Shown one piece after another: positions 54,901-64,000 of a DNA stretch of 64,000 bases. The stretch is from Diplosphaera chodatii. Its lineage: Eukaryota > Chlorophyta > Trebouxiophyceae > Prasiolales > Stichococcaceae. Positions within the stretch are counted from its first letter, which is position 1. Each line of letters begins with the position of its first letter. The notes below the pieces were generated by a model. It worked only from the letters and a program-made list of their open reading frames with translations, was not told the origin of the DNA and made no database searches. The stretch spans positions 1,116,001-1,180,000 of the forward strand of contig JAALGY010000019.1 in assembly GCA_032358165.1 (NCBI GenBank), read 5' to 3'. Both the position numbers and the translations under genes were made by a program.

Positions 54901-57332
54901 AGTGCAGCAGCGTCGACATCTGCCTCATCATGACGACAGCTGCGTCTATGATGTGAGAGTGTGCGACCTGGGCTCCGAAGCTGACAGTGCGTGCCTTCTC
55001 TGGCAGGTGTGCATCATCGACATGGCAGAGTCCATCTCCATCGCGCGCGCGCTGGCGCTGAAGAACAAGTACACGCTTGCGCCGACGCAGGTGTGTGTTT
55101 GTCGCAAGCGCTGAAGGACAGAGCCTCTGAGCGTCAAGTAGCCTGAGGCAGGCCTCGGGTTGGTCTTGTTCAGGCAGTGCTGCTGGTGACAGCTGAGCAC
55201 TGTTGTGGGGGTGTGCATGAGTGTGCTGTTGTCACATGATGATGCTGGGGTTGGCCATTCTCATCAAAATGGTTGCATGGGTGCGCAGGAGATCCGGGCG
55301 CTGGGGTACGCCAACATCGTGGGCGCCCTGTTCAACTGCTACACCACCACCGGCTCCTTCTCCCGCTCAGCCGTCAACAACTCCTGCGGCGCGCAGTCAC
55401 GTGCGCTTCAGTTTCTGTGGACTGGCTCTTGCCCTCCTTGACTTCTTCCCATACATGACGCCCATCGGAGCATGAGCTGAAGCTTACGGGGCATTGCTCA
55501 TTCGCGTACCTTTGAGGCCGCCTTGGGTGATGTTCATTGCTGATTCACCTTTTCCGCTGTCGTGCAGAGATCTCGAGCCTGGTGACCGGCATCTTCGTCA
55601 TGATCGTGCTGCTGTGCCTGACGCAAGTGTTCCTGTACATGCCGAACAACGCGCAGGGCGCCATCATCATCAGTGGCATTATCACGCTGTTCGACTACAA
55701 GTGCGTGGCTGACTCCCTTGCTGGCTCCTTGCTGCCGCTGCCTTGCCAAGCTGCCAGCAACAGCTACCATGGTGCGATCGCACCCCTGCCTCTGCATCGC
55801 GGCTTGCAATCAAGAGACAGCACAGGCACATGCCTGAAGCGCCGCTGCGCCTTGCCCTGTAGGGAGGCGATCTTCCTGTGGCGCGTCAACAAGCTCGACT
55901 TCCTGGTGTGGGTGACCGCCTTCATCATCGTGGTGTTTGCGGGCGTGGAGGCGGGCCTCGCCTCCGCCGTGGGCCTCTCCCTCCTCATCGTCTTGTGGAA
56001 GGTGCTTGATACTGAAACTTCCTGGGTTGGTGTTATGCCAGCGCATGGCTACCATGCTGTTAGACCATCAGGCTCGCCGTCTGAAGGCTTGCACCGATAA
56101 AACTTGGGGTGCGACGTTGCTATGAGGCATTGGCTCTGTGATCCACCTCCAGTGTGCATCATGCCAAACCCGGTGTCGTCTGGATCGTCTGCAGGTCGGC
56201 TTCCCGCACACCGCGGTGCTGGGCCGGCTGCCGGGCACCAATGTGTTCCGCAACGTGAAGCAGTACCCCGAGGCGCAGCAGTACCCGGGCATCCTGGCCG
56301 TCCGCATCGACGCGCCCCTGTACTACGCCAACGTGCCGGTGCGCCTCCCTGCCATATCTATAGCTGCATTCACCTGTGTCACACTTCACGTTGCTGATCT
56401 CTGCCCAGATGGTGGATGCTATCTGTAACAAGCCGTTCCGCGTACTGTATGTGTATCATCAGCTAATCAGGAAACTGCGATGCTGGTGTTATCCCTGACC
56501 TGTGCTCCGTGGACTGTTGCAGACGGTGCGCGAGTCACTGGAGAAGTATGAGCGGCAGGCAGAGGGGCGTGCACATGAGGCGGGCGAGGAGCTGGCCTGG
56601 ATCATCCTCGACCTGTCGCCGGTGCCCGAGATCGACGCCACGGCTGTGCACTACTGGTGCGCTGCCACCGATTGCCCCTGTTGCATTTTGCGCCACATAT
56701 TGATGTCTTGAACCTTCAGTTGGCTGGTGTCCAGAACTTCCAAGGTTCAGAGCACAGCATGCATACCGTACCTTCGTGGTCCCCCTACACGTATCAACAC
56801 GCCCGCCGCCTCGCCGCAGGTTTGACTATGTGCGCGAGCACAGGGACAGCGGCACCACCGTTATCTTTGCCAACCCCAGCAAGAAGGTTGTGCGGCAGCT
56901 GGAGGACGCACGCTTGGTGCAGCACATAGGTGCGCCTGTTCGCCTGCATTGGCGCATCTAGCTGGCTGGCGCAGGGAGCATATTCATGGCTAGGGGCTGT
57001 GCCGATTTGCATGATCACATGCATCCAGCACATCATTGCATGTGTCATGTCAAAAGGTTCATGCTGCAAGTCGCACAAGGTTGCGCTGTCAGAGGCCTGT
57101 GGGGACTTTACAACTGTGCTTCCCAGTGGAGCAGTCGACCCTTTCGAGCCTTCCTGTGGGGCATGTCTAAGTGCAGCGTACGCAAAGTCGCACTGGCATG
57201 TTCACTGTTCGTGGTCCCTGTTGTGCAGGCCCCGAGCACATCTTCGTGCGGTCTGCGGATGCCGTGGAATATGCCATCGAGCAGCAGCTGGCTGGCAACA
57301 AGGGCGAGAAGGGCGCCAGCTCTGCCATCTGA
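51931..57332 (+). CDS. SulP/SLC26-type sulfate transporter with C-terminal STAS domain
   Basis: Early exons give a cytosolic N-terminus ([58 protein letters not shown]). The SulP membrane core follows: [29 protein letters not shown] (the SulP signature), [160 protein letters not shown] with [34 protein letters not shown] and [20 protein letters not shown]. The STAS domain is [36 protein letters not shown] and [20 protein letters not shown]. The end is GEKGASSAI and TGA 57330. The start is uncertain: ATG 51931 (MSAQKTISA) joins in frame only through a 31-base intron. Function is anion (sulfate) uptake across plasma membrane or plastid envelope. TGTAA at 57443. Confidence 0.93.
53338..53358 (+). 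repeat. CTG trinucleotide run just before a SulP exon acceptor
   Basis: Seven CTG units followed by attgcag, forming the pyrimidine/CTG-rich 3' end of an intron. Confidence 0.75.
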
Positions 57333-57765
57333 ACAGCTGCTAGTTACCGGCCAGCCCAGTCAGCCTACTGCAGATGCACCGCCATGCACCTGAGGGTGGC
57401 ACGTGCTTTGTAGCTCATCTCGGCATCGTTAGTGTTGACGCGTGTAATCTGGGCCTGAGGGTGAAGTTCTTGGTGTGAATGGTGAAACAAAGGTCGTTGG
57501 GGGGTTTGCAGGTTCGAATAAACTTGGTGGTTGAGAGTTGAGACACTGTGAGTCTTGTGTGTCTGCCAGTTCGTGCATCCAGCATATGAGTGTGTCATTG
57601 CTGCGGATGCACGCGTGCAGCACCACTCCCTCAGGATCAGTTTGCTGCAGTATCACTTCGTCTTGTAAGCGCATTAGAAACCATGTCCCACGATGTTTGC
57701 TGGGCATCTGAACACTCTCGGTCAGAAACCAAACACGAAACAGAGTGTGAACCGTTGTGGGTCAT
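57333..57765. other. Convergent 3' intergenic region, sulfate transporter / DUF1279
   Basis: About 430 bases, two 3' ends; TGTAA on + at 57443-57447, 111 bases after the transporter stop. Confidence 0.5.
57443..57447 (+). terminator. TGTAA polyadenylation motif (sulfate transporter)
   Basis: Position and motif match chlorophyte poly(A) usage; otherwise unproven. Confidence 0.4.
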
Positions 57766-58383
57766 TCACGATCCGGATTGCTTCTCATCGCTGGTCTCCT
57801 TGCCTAGTATGCGAGCCACCACTGGGGTGAGCGCCACTGTTGGCGGGAATCGTACCGGCGACAGGGCCTTGTGTGCTGCATATGCGATTGCAAAGGTGCC
57901 AACACGCTCCCCAGTGTTGCCGACCTCGATGCCCACACGGCTGCATAGTGCGGGCACATCGACACCTGAGCTGACGAGGGCATAGCAGGCTGCGAAGGAC
58001 ACGATGGCGAAGGAGATGGAGGTGATGAGATACGCACTGCCGTACCGCTTCAGCAGCTGCTTTGCCTGCTGGCCCTTGGACTGGCCGGTCTGACCCGCCT
58101 CCTCCTTGGACGTGAAGATGTTGAACAGCCCCGCCTCGAGGCCCCACTTCTTCGTCACCGCTTCCGGATCCAGCTTCGGCTTGCCGTCAAGCCCCTCATC
58201 GTCGGTCTTCTGTGCTTGCAATGGCAAACACACTGCCCGCCGTGACCGATGTGGCAGCGCTGCGGCGAAGGCATGCCTGTGCTGGGTGTGCTGCCCGACA
58301 ACGCAGAGCCGCTGTGCATGCGACGCCTGCTCTGGTCTGCTACACCTGTCCAGGGGTGGGGTGCATGTTGGGATGCTGACCAT
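57766..58383 (-). CDS. DUF1279 (FAM210-like) protein, probably plastid membrane
   Basis: Single exon, 205 residues from ATG 58383 (MVSIPTCTPPLDRCSRPEQA). Residues 1 to about 57 are basic, Ser/His/Ala-rich and fit a plastid or mitochondrial transit peptide. A hydrophilic segment follows (LDPEAVTKKWGLEAGLFNIF) with a Lys/Gln-rich stretch. The DUF1279 core begins LLKRYGSAYLITSISFAIVS, with a membrane helix ending FAACYALVSSGVDV. The second half is VGNTGERVGTFAIAYAAHKA LSPVRFPPTVALTPVVARIL, matching the A-x-A-x-H-K-x-x-x-P-x-R-x-x-x-T-x-x-x-T-P pattern of the family. FAM210 proteins in animals sit in the inner mitochondrial membrane; algal and plant members are mostly plastidial. Exact role unknown. 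Divergent from PUS10 with a 267-base gap. Confidence 0.9.
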   Translation of the reverse strand: MVSIPTCTPPLDRCSRPEQASHAQRLCVVGQHTQHRHAFAAALPHRSRRAVCLPLQAQKTDDEGLDGKPKLDPEAVTKKWGLEAGLFNIFTSKEEAGQTGQSKGQQAKQLLKRYGSAYLITSISFAIVSFAACYALVSSGVDVPALCSRVGIEVGNTGERVGTFAIAYAAHKALSPVRFPPTVALTPVVARILGKETSDEKQSGS

Positions 58384-58650
58384 GCTGTCGGAAAAAATCA
58401 GCGCTATGCCAGCTTCAATGCGGCAAGGGTTGCGTCAAGGAGGTCAAGATCTCAACGCGGGCTTCGTTGTACGCTGTGCAGACTGCACCTGTGCGCAGCA
58501 CGCCTGCTGACGTGCTGCTTCCCAGCTTCGCTCGCCAGGGCTTTGCCAAGCTGGAATTATGCTGGCACTCCACCCACTACATGCTGCGCCGGCAGCGCAG
58601 TAGCAATGCCGACTCACACGGTTATCATATGAGGTTCACATAACAGGGCA

Positions 58651-61600
58651 ATGGCGGGTGCGTTCAGCGGGGTTGGTCCGGCGGCGGCTCTTGCTGCCCC
58701 CCTGCTGATGCCCATAGGAGCGCCGCATGATGCTGTGCAGACATTCGTGAGGGAGCTGGCAGGCCGCTGCAACGACCGGCTGACGGCTGCAGAGTATCTC
58801 CTCAAGCACAAGGTGCGGTCGATGTACAGAACTGGCGCTGCGAATGGTGATGCAAGCACCGCATGATGGCGCGATCGGTCACCTTAGCGAAGCACGATCG
58901 CCTCGCAGGTGTGTGCGCGCTGCTGCTGGCGGTTTTCAGGCAGGCATGGGCCCTGCAGGGTGCCTGATGTGTCCCGCATCACGCTGCTGGAAGCTGTGGC
59001 GGCGGCGCTCAGCAGCCAGCAGCAGCCAGCTGTCGCAGCTGAAGCTGCGGAACCAGCTATGCAGGTGCACCTGCGAGTCCTGCTCAACTACGTATCACAG
59101 GATAGTCAGCAACCGCGATGTCAGCAAGCCAACGGCTGTTCGTGTCATGCAGGTACCGCCGGGCACAAAAGCCTCACAGCCTGCACCACCTGTCAGCAAC
59201 GGCACTGCCGTCAGTGAAGTTACGGCAGCGCCACCTGCGGACAGAGGAGGCAACAACCCGGTGGCAGCTCACAACAACGCTGCGCCCCAGGCTGCGACAC
59301 ATCCTGCCGGCTCAGTGCCTGCGGATATACCAACCAGGAGCGGCGATGCAACTACGCCAATGCACGCCGCGGCCAATGGCACAGCAGCAGCACCCGGCAG
59401 CAGCGTGTCCAACGGCAGAGTTGGCGCTCCCTCGGCAGCCCCAGCAGCAGCAGGCAGCGGCCCTGTGGCGCCAGATCCGGTGTGCCCCCTGTGCCTTGGC
59501 ATCCTGCAGTCGCTGGACGCACATGTCAGCCTGCCAACCAGCAGTCGTGCGATTGCCCTGCCAGAAACAGACGCCGGCGGCGGCACCTGGCAGCTGTCAG
59601 CCAGCCCCGCTGCTGCACAGCTGGCTGAGGTCATCAGGTGTACAAGCGTTGGACGTGTGCACTTTCGTCAGGATTGCCTTGCTGTCACCCGTGTGTGATG
59701 CTGTATGGACTGCAAGACTGAACGCTGCAGCACGCTGAGCATCTGTACCGGTCACACAGGCAGGAGGGGCATGAGACGGTGCAGTGCTCCCTCGGCATCA
59801 CGGTGCCGGCGGCGACGCAGCTGCGGCAGGTGGCGGCCCTGCACGGCCTCAGGGCGGCATTTCCAGACGCCGCCTGGCTGGCGGACGCATCCTCCGCAGG
59901 CGAGGGCATCACCGACGTGAAGACAGCGCTGCGGCAGGCGCTCGCGCCGCAGTTGGGCCGCGCCCTCGGCTGGCAGGTGGGCACGGTTGGGCACCGTGAT
60001 GATGCCAGCACCATCAGAAGCAAGGAGTGGCAACCACAGTAGCAAAAGCATTGCCAGATCCTACAAAACTGAATGGTATTATCGTGTGCAATAGCCTTGT
60101 ACGACCTCTGCAGGTGACCTCCAGCTCGGATGTGGCGGTGTCGCTGATGTACATACACCCGGGAACCAACACAGAGGTGGACTTCCTGTTTGGGCCGGGC
60201 GGCGACCGCAAGCGCTACAAGCGCCGCCGCGGGGAGCGCGGGCAGCCCGGCAGGCAGCTCGCCAGCATTGGTGAGCCGTCGCCGGCGGCATGTCTGTAGA
60301 TTCCTTTTGCATGCAAGAGGAGCACATCATTACACGACAAGGTCTGACATGACAAGCACCGATCTGTAGGGCGTGCCCTGTCAGACGCCATCGCCACGTC
60401 AGCGGCTGCAGCCTCAGCAGAGGACGTCAGGAGGCAGTGCGGCATCCCTCCAACGCCGCCAGCGCACGCCTCCCAGGTGAAGCCTTGCTGCGCCTCCTGC
60501 ATGCTATGTGAAAGACAGTCTACAGCTGCTGCTTGACACACCGCCCCACCCTTGAAAGAACTGCGCATGCCCACCCTGCAGGTGGGCGTGAAGGTGACCC
60601 GGGCGGCGGTGTTTGTGGCGGGGCGCTACCGCAAGCTGGCCCGCAACATCAGCAACTCCCCGTGGCTGCCGGGCAAGTGCGTGACGAGCGTGTCGGAGGA
60701 GCTGGCGCGCGCTCTACTGCCCGTCATTCGTGCCGACAGCTACAAGTTCAACTCAGCGGGTACATGTCTGCAGGTCTGCCTACTTTTTTGGCTGATGTGA
60801 AGGCAATGATGCTTGCTGAGCTCTATGATTGGTACCAATAACCACTGTATGAGCGGACACCGAGTGCTGCGGCCAATAGCAGCTTTATGTCTTGCTCGGT
60901 CAACAACGTTGCGCCAGATTAACCGCAGGCCGGGAAGACTCCGATGTGCGCATGCTGGGCGGCGGTCGCCCCTTCACGCTGGAGTTTGCCAACAGCCGGC
61001 CAGTGCTGCCGCCACACGATGCCTTTGTTGCAGCCCAGGAGGAGCTCAATGCTGTGAGTGTGGCTTCGTGGCTTCCTAAGTGGCTATCATGCACATGTGC
61101 AAGGGCGCTGACTGCAGGCTCTCGGGTGCTGCAGATGTCATGTACTTGTCATTCGCATTCCTCGTATTCTCCTCATGGATGCACATGTGCCTCCCCCGCA
61201 GCGCAAGTGCGGGGTGGAGGTGCTGGGGCTGCGGGCGGGCAGCAAGCAGGACGCGGCGCTGCTGAAAGCAGGCGAGGACGCAAAGCAGAAGTCGTACCGC
61301 GCGGTGTGCCGCCTGTCGCGCGCACCCACAGCGGATCAGCTGGCAGCGCTCAACGCCATGACGGTGAGGGCTGGAAGAAGAGCAGCAGCTGCTGGCGGTC
61401 CTGATGGCAATACATGCATAAGAATATCATGTAGTGTCATCATAGCAAATGATATGTGTAAACAACACACCCAATGCCACCAGATTCTGCATTGCCCGCC
61501 CTGCAGGACATCGTGCTGGCCCAGCAGACGCCGGTGCGGGTGGCGAAGCGGCGGGCCGACCTGGTCCGCACCCGCACCGTGCACAGCATACGCTGCGACA

Positions 61601-61969
61601 TGGTCCCGGTGAGCTGGCTGCAGCTCTTCTTGAATCCATCAGCAAGTTGCTGAGCTGCAGTGGCGAAAGTTGCTTTAGCAGCTCTTCTTTCCAACACTGC
61701 AGGGCACAAACAACCACTGCATCCTGGACCTGAGAACGCAGGCGGGCACCTACGTCAAGGTGCTCCTTTACTATCATCACCGCCATGAGCAAGCATGCGA
61801 ACGCATCCTATGCGCCAGATGCATCTTTTGTAAGGCTGCTGCAATGCAACATGCGCAGGAGTTTGTGCACTCGGACGAGGGGCGCACCAAGCCCAGTCTG
61901 GGGAGCCTGCTGGAGTGCGAAGCCCAGATCCTGCAGCTGGACGTGCTGGACATACACATGGACTTCTGA
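58651..61969 (+). CDS. PUS10: tRNA pseudouridine synthase Pus10
   Basis: Start ATG 58651 (MAGAFSGVGPAAALAAPLLM). A Pro/Ala/Asn-rich segment of about 110 residues precedes the zinc-binding region DPVCPLCLGILQSLD (C-P-x-C). Next come ETVQCSLGITVPAATQLRQV and VSLMYIHPGTNTEVDFLFGP, then the THUMP-like and catalytic parts. These are VTRAAVFVAGRYRKLARNIS, NSPWLPGKCVTSVSEELARA, GREDSDVRMLGGGRPF (catalytic Asp in the R-E-D-x-D-V-R-M-L-G motif), LEFANSRPVLPPHDAFVAAQ, KQKSYRAVCRLSRAPTADQL, VRVAKRRADLVRTRTVHSIR, LDLRTQAGTYVKEFVHSDEG and RTKPSLGSLLECEAQILQLD. It ends DVLDIHMDF and TGA 61967. All Pus10 hallmarks are present. Archaeal and eukaryotic Pus10 make pseudouridine 54/55 in tRNA. Whether it goes to nucleus, cytosol or an organelle is not readable. 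Confidence 0.95.
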
Positions 61970-62183
61970 CAGCGCGTGGCAGCGGTGCTGTGCGCCAACA
62001 GGTCTTCAGGCGTGTTAAAAGGTGTTGGCCGCGCACCGTGCTCCAAGTCGCATCAGCTCTGCATGCTGCTAGGGAGGCATACAACACGGGTAGCTTATCA
62101 CTGCTTTGGGTGCCATCCTATCCTGGCAGGACTGGTGATTCTCAGGCTGGTCGAGCGCCTCGTCCAGCGTCTATTAGCTTAGC

Positions 62184-62327
62184 ATGGTCATTCGTTGCCA
62201 GATGTTTGAGAGGTCGCACCAGCACTACGTCAGCCAGTCTGCCTTCATGGGGCACTACACAGGGCTGGATGTGAAACCGCAAGACACCATGAGCGAACAG
62301 CGTTCGGAATACTCACACAAGGAATGA
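62184..62327 (+). CDS. Short open frame or 3' exon, unknown
   Basis: ATG 62184 to TGA 62325-62327, 47 codons (FERSHQHYVSQSAFMGHYTG, then LDVKPQDTMSEQRSEYSHKE). The composition looks like protein and a possible acceptor (cttag) precedes it, but no upstream exon was identified. Overlaps by 15 bases with an open frame on -. Confidence 0.25.
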   Translation: MVIRCQMFERSHQHYVSQSAFMGHYTGLDVKPQDTMSEQRSEYSHKE

Positions 62328-62603
62328 CCCAAAGAGCCTGCACCTGAGATATTTTATTTGAGAGGACCCCACTGCGGTAGCCACAGCTTCATTGGCACGG
62401 GTCGGGCCGTTTTGATACTGTTCAGGACTAACATCGCTATAGTTCGTCATATCGAGCATAAGGGCGTGCTGACGCTTGGCGAACCAAGGCTGGTCGGCAA
62501 TAAGCATTATGGTCGCTAGCTGATGCCACATCGTGTGCGTGGCGGAAATATCTGCGGTGAACCCGTCCGAATGCTCTTGCGTGGCTGATGTATGAGTAGC
62601 CAT
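62313..62603 (-). CDS. Open frame of unknown status
   Basis: ATG 62603 to TGA 62313, 96 codons (MATHTSATQEHSDGFTADIS; LIADQPWFAKRQHALMLDMT). No domain recognised. It might be the last exon of a gene entering from the right, whose upstream frame at 62663-63022 is also open. Confidence 0.25.
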   Translation of the reverse strand: MATHTSATQEHSDGFTADISATHTMWHQLATIMLIADQPWFAKRQHALMLDMTNYSDVSPEQYQNGPTRANEAVATAVGSSQIKYLRCRLFGSFLV

Positions 62604-63410
62604 TGGACGCCTGTACACACCTGTTCAGTGGCATGAATCATAATGTACATCAACATATCACCTCACATGGGTGTGCCTGGCTGGTCATCATGTGGCATAT
62701 AACAAATAGCACGGAATGTTTTCGGCATGACGACATCATCCTGGCTGGATGTGCAGCCACGAGACACGGTAGGTGTAGGCTGGCAAGCACAGCGCGCTAG
62801 GCACGTCAACATGCGGTTGCTTGCTGTTGTCGTTGTTGAAGCACATTGAAGTGACGCCCTAGAACAACTGACTATGCTTGTCAACGGCAGGCGGCAGCCG
62901 GTGGCATTGTGGCGTGACAACCTTGCAAGCGGTGGGCGTGTGGCGGCAGGTGTGGGTGATACTGGAGATCCAGAAGATAGATGTTCGATGCCCCGGGGCC
63001 GCCAGACGTCATGAGATCCCACCGTTCCCCGACATTCTAAGCTGAGCGGAACTACCAGTCCCGGGTTCGCTGGAATCTCCGGTCTGACCTGATATTCCCA
63101 AAAATGTAAAATGGCAGAATAGTATTCTGACGCCGTTCCAACGGTTCTTCTATGTGTCGACCCTCTACAGGACGAGGTTCCTACGTACAGGTACCCAGGA
63201 CGGCAATCCCCAGACCCCCTGGCAAGTCCCAGTGCCGCTTATCAGTGACAGGAACCCAGAGCACCTGCGCCCAGCTGCGCCAAGGGCCCCACCATGCTCA
63301 GCACAAGTTAGGTAGCCACAGCCCAGCGGAGAAAAGGCAGTCAAGGCTGCGGAGTGATCCCCCACACCCCCAGACCTCCATCATCCGACGCTAGCGGACG
63401 GCGCCAAAAG
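62604..63410. other. Non-coding or unresolved region
   Basis: Open frames on - (62663-63022) lack recognisable domains. No RNA gene seen. Confidence 0.35.
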
Positions 63411-64000
63411 GGGCGGCACTCTGACGCCGCTGCCGGGACTCGAAGGCCCAGCGCAGCAAAAGGGGCAGCACAGGTAGACGCCGCTGCCGGGAGTCGAGAA
63501 GGCCCAAGGGAGCGACCGCGGGCGCCCAGAAGCCACACAGCGCTGCCACACCACCTCCCCACTCACCCGCCGCCCCAAAAGGAAGGCAATATACTGTCGC
63601 CGCTGCCGGGAATCGAACCCCCGGAGCGACCAGGGGCACCCCAAAAGGCAGCTGGGCCGCGCCGCTGCCGGGACTCGAAGGCCCAGCGCAGCAAAAGGGG
63701 CAGCACAGGTAGACGCCGCTGCCGGGAGTCGAGAAGGCCCAAGGGAGCGACCGCGGGCGCCAGAAGCCACACAGCGCTGCCACACCACCTCCCCACTCAC
63801 CCGCCGCCCCAAAAGGAAGGCAATATACTGTCGCCGCTGCCGGGAATCGAACCCCCGGAGCGACCAGGGGCACCCCAAAAGGCAGCTGGGCCGCGCCGCT
63901 GCCGGGACTCGAAGGCCCAGCGCAGCAAAAGGGGCAGCACAGGTAGACGCCGCTGCCGGGAGTCGAGAAGGCCCAAGGGAGCGACCGCGGGCGCCCAGAA
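63411..64000. repeat. ~235-base tandem repeat with tRNA B-box-like sub-blocks, truncated by window end
   Basis: Units begin with gccgctgccgggactcgaag at 63425, 63661 and 63895, giving periods of 236 and 234. Each unit contains three sub-blocks starting ccgctgccggga followed by ctcga, gtcga or atcga. On the - strand the third block reads ggttcgattcc, a perfect tRNA T-loop/B-box consensus (63609-63619 and 63843-63853). The surrounding bases do not fold into a complete cloverleaf (T stem only three pairs; no matching acceptor strand). Units differ by single-base insertions, so frames on - repeat but shift. The array continues past the window. Confidence 0.9.

Noticed and set aside
63609..63660. 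Intact tRNA gene in the terminal repeat
   Set aside because: The B box is perfect but the T stem, acceptor stem and anticodon arm cannot be completed.
63381..63878. Repeated 160-codon frames on - in the terminal tandem array
   Set aside because: They arise from the repeat period and shift with single-base indels; no independent coding evidence.
63411..64000. CRISPR-like array
   Set aside because: Units are ~235 bases and fully repetitive with no unique spacers, in a eukaryotic nuclear context.

Overview
This is nuclear DNA of a photosynthetic eukaryote, most likely a chlorophyte green alga, probably a coccoid trebouxiophyte-like lineage. The evidence is as follows. Almost every gene is split by many short GT-AG introns that usually end in TGCAG. 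A nuclear psbQ with a plastid and thylakoid targeting sequence is present, as are a plant-type wall polysaccharide acetylation protein (RWA), a plant-type IMP dehydrogenase sequence and a plant RPI4-like protein. TGTAA polyadenylation motifs lie 60-115 bases after several stop codons. The genus cannot be fixed from the sequence alone. No bacterial operon logic applies. CDS coordinates below are the span from start to stop codon including introns, and exon details are given where splice phases could be checked by hand.

Layout, left to right: 3' end of an unknown gene (1-881); small heat-shock protein with a possible peroxisomal PTS2 signal (-); ApaH-like phosphatase ALPH (+); psbQ (-); divergent ribose-5-phosphate isomerase of the RPI4 type (-); SET/Rubisco-LSMT-like protein with eroded motifs (+); IMP dehydrogenase lacking its CBS module (-); EMC6 (-); RWA (+); signal peptide peptidase (-); Ycf21-type chorismate lyase (+); cytochrome b5-domain protein (-); delta-COP (+); C-terminal part of the flagellar coiled-coil protein CFAP58 (-). 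Then comes a 5.5-kb element bounded by ~0.55-kb near-identical inverted repeats and an 8-bp direct duplication (34693-40230). After it follow a small plastid-type membrane protein (+), a RAD54-family recombination translocase (+), a large secreted glycoprotein with one C-terminal membrane anchor (-), a SulP/SLC26 sulfate transporter with STAS domain (+), a DUF1279/FAM210-like plastid protein (-) and the tRNA pseudouridine synthase PUS10 (+). The window ends in a ~235-bp tandem repeat carrying tRNA B-box-like sequences.

The genes are unrelated housekeeping, plastid, secretory and repair functions, densely packed with alternating strands. Most intergenic gaps are 0.3-0.9 kb, and divergent pairs (Hsp20/ALPH, EMC6/RWA, SPP/chorismate lyase, cytochrome b5/delta-COP, DUF1279/PUS10) probably share promoter regions. 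The most unusual items are the CBS-less IMP dehydrogenase, the apparently 5'-truncated CFAP58 next to a young mobile element, and the unidentified multi-exon coding sequence inside that element.
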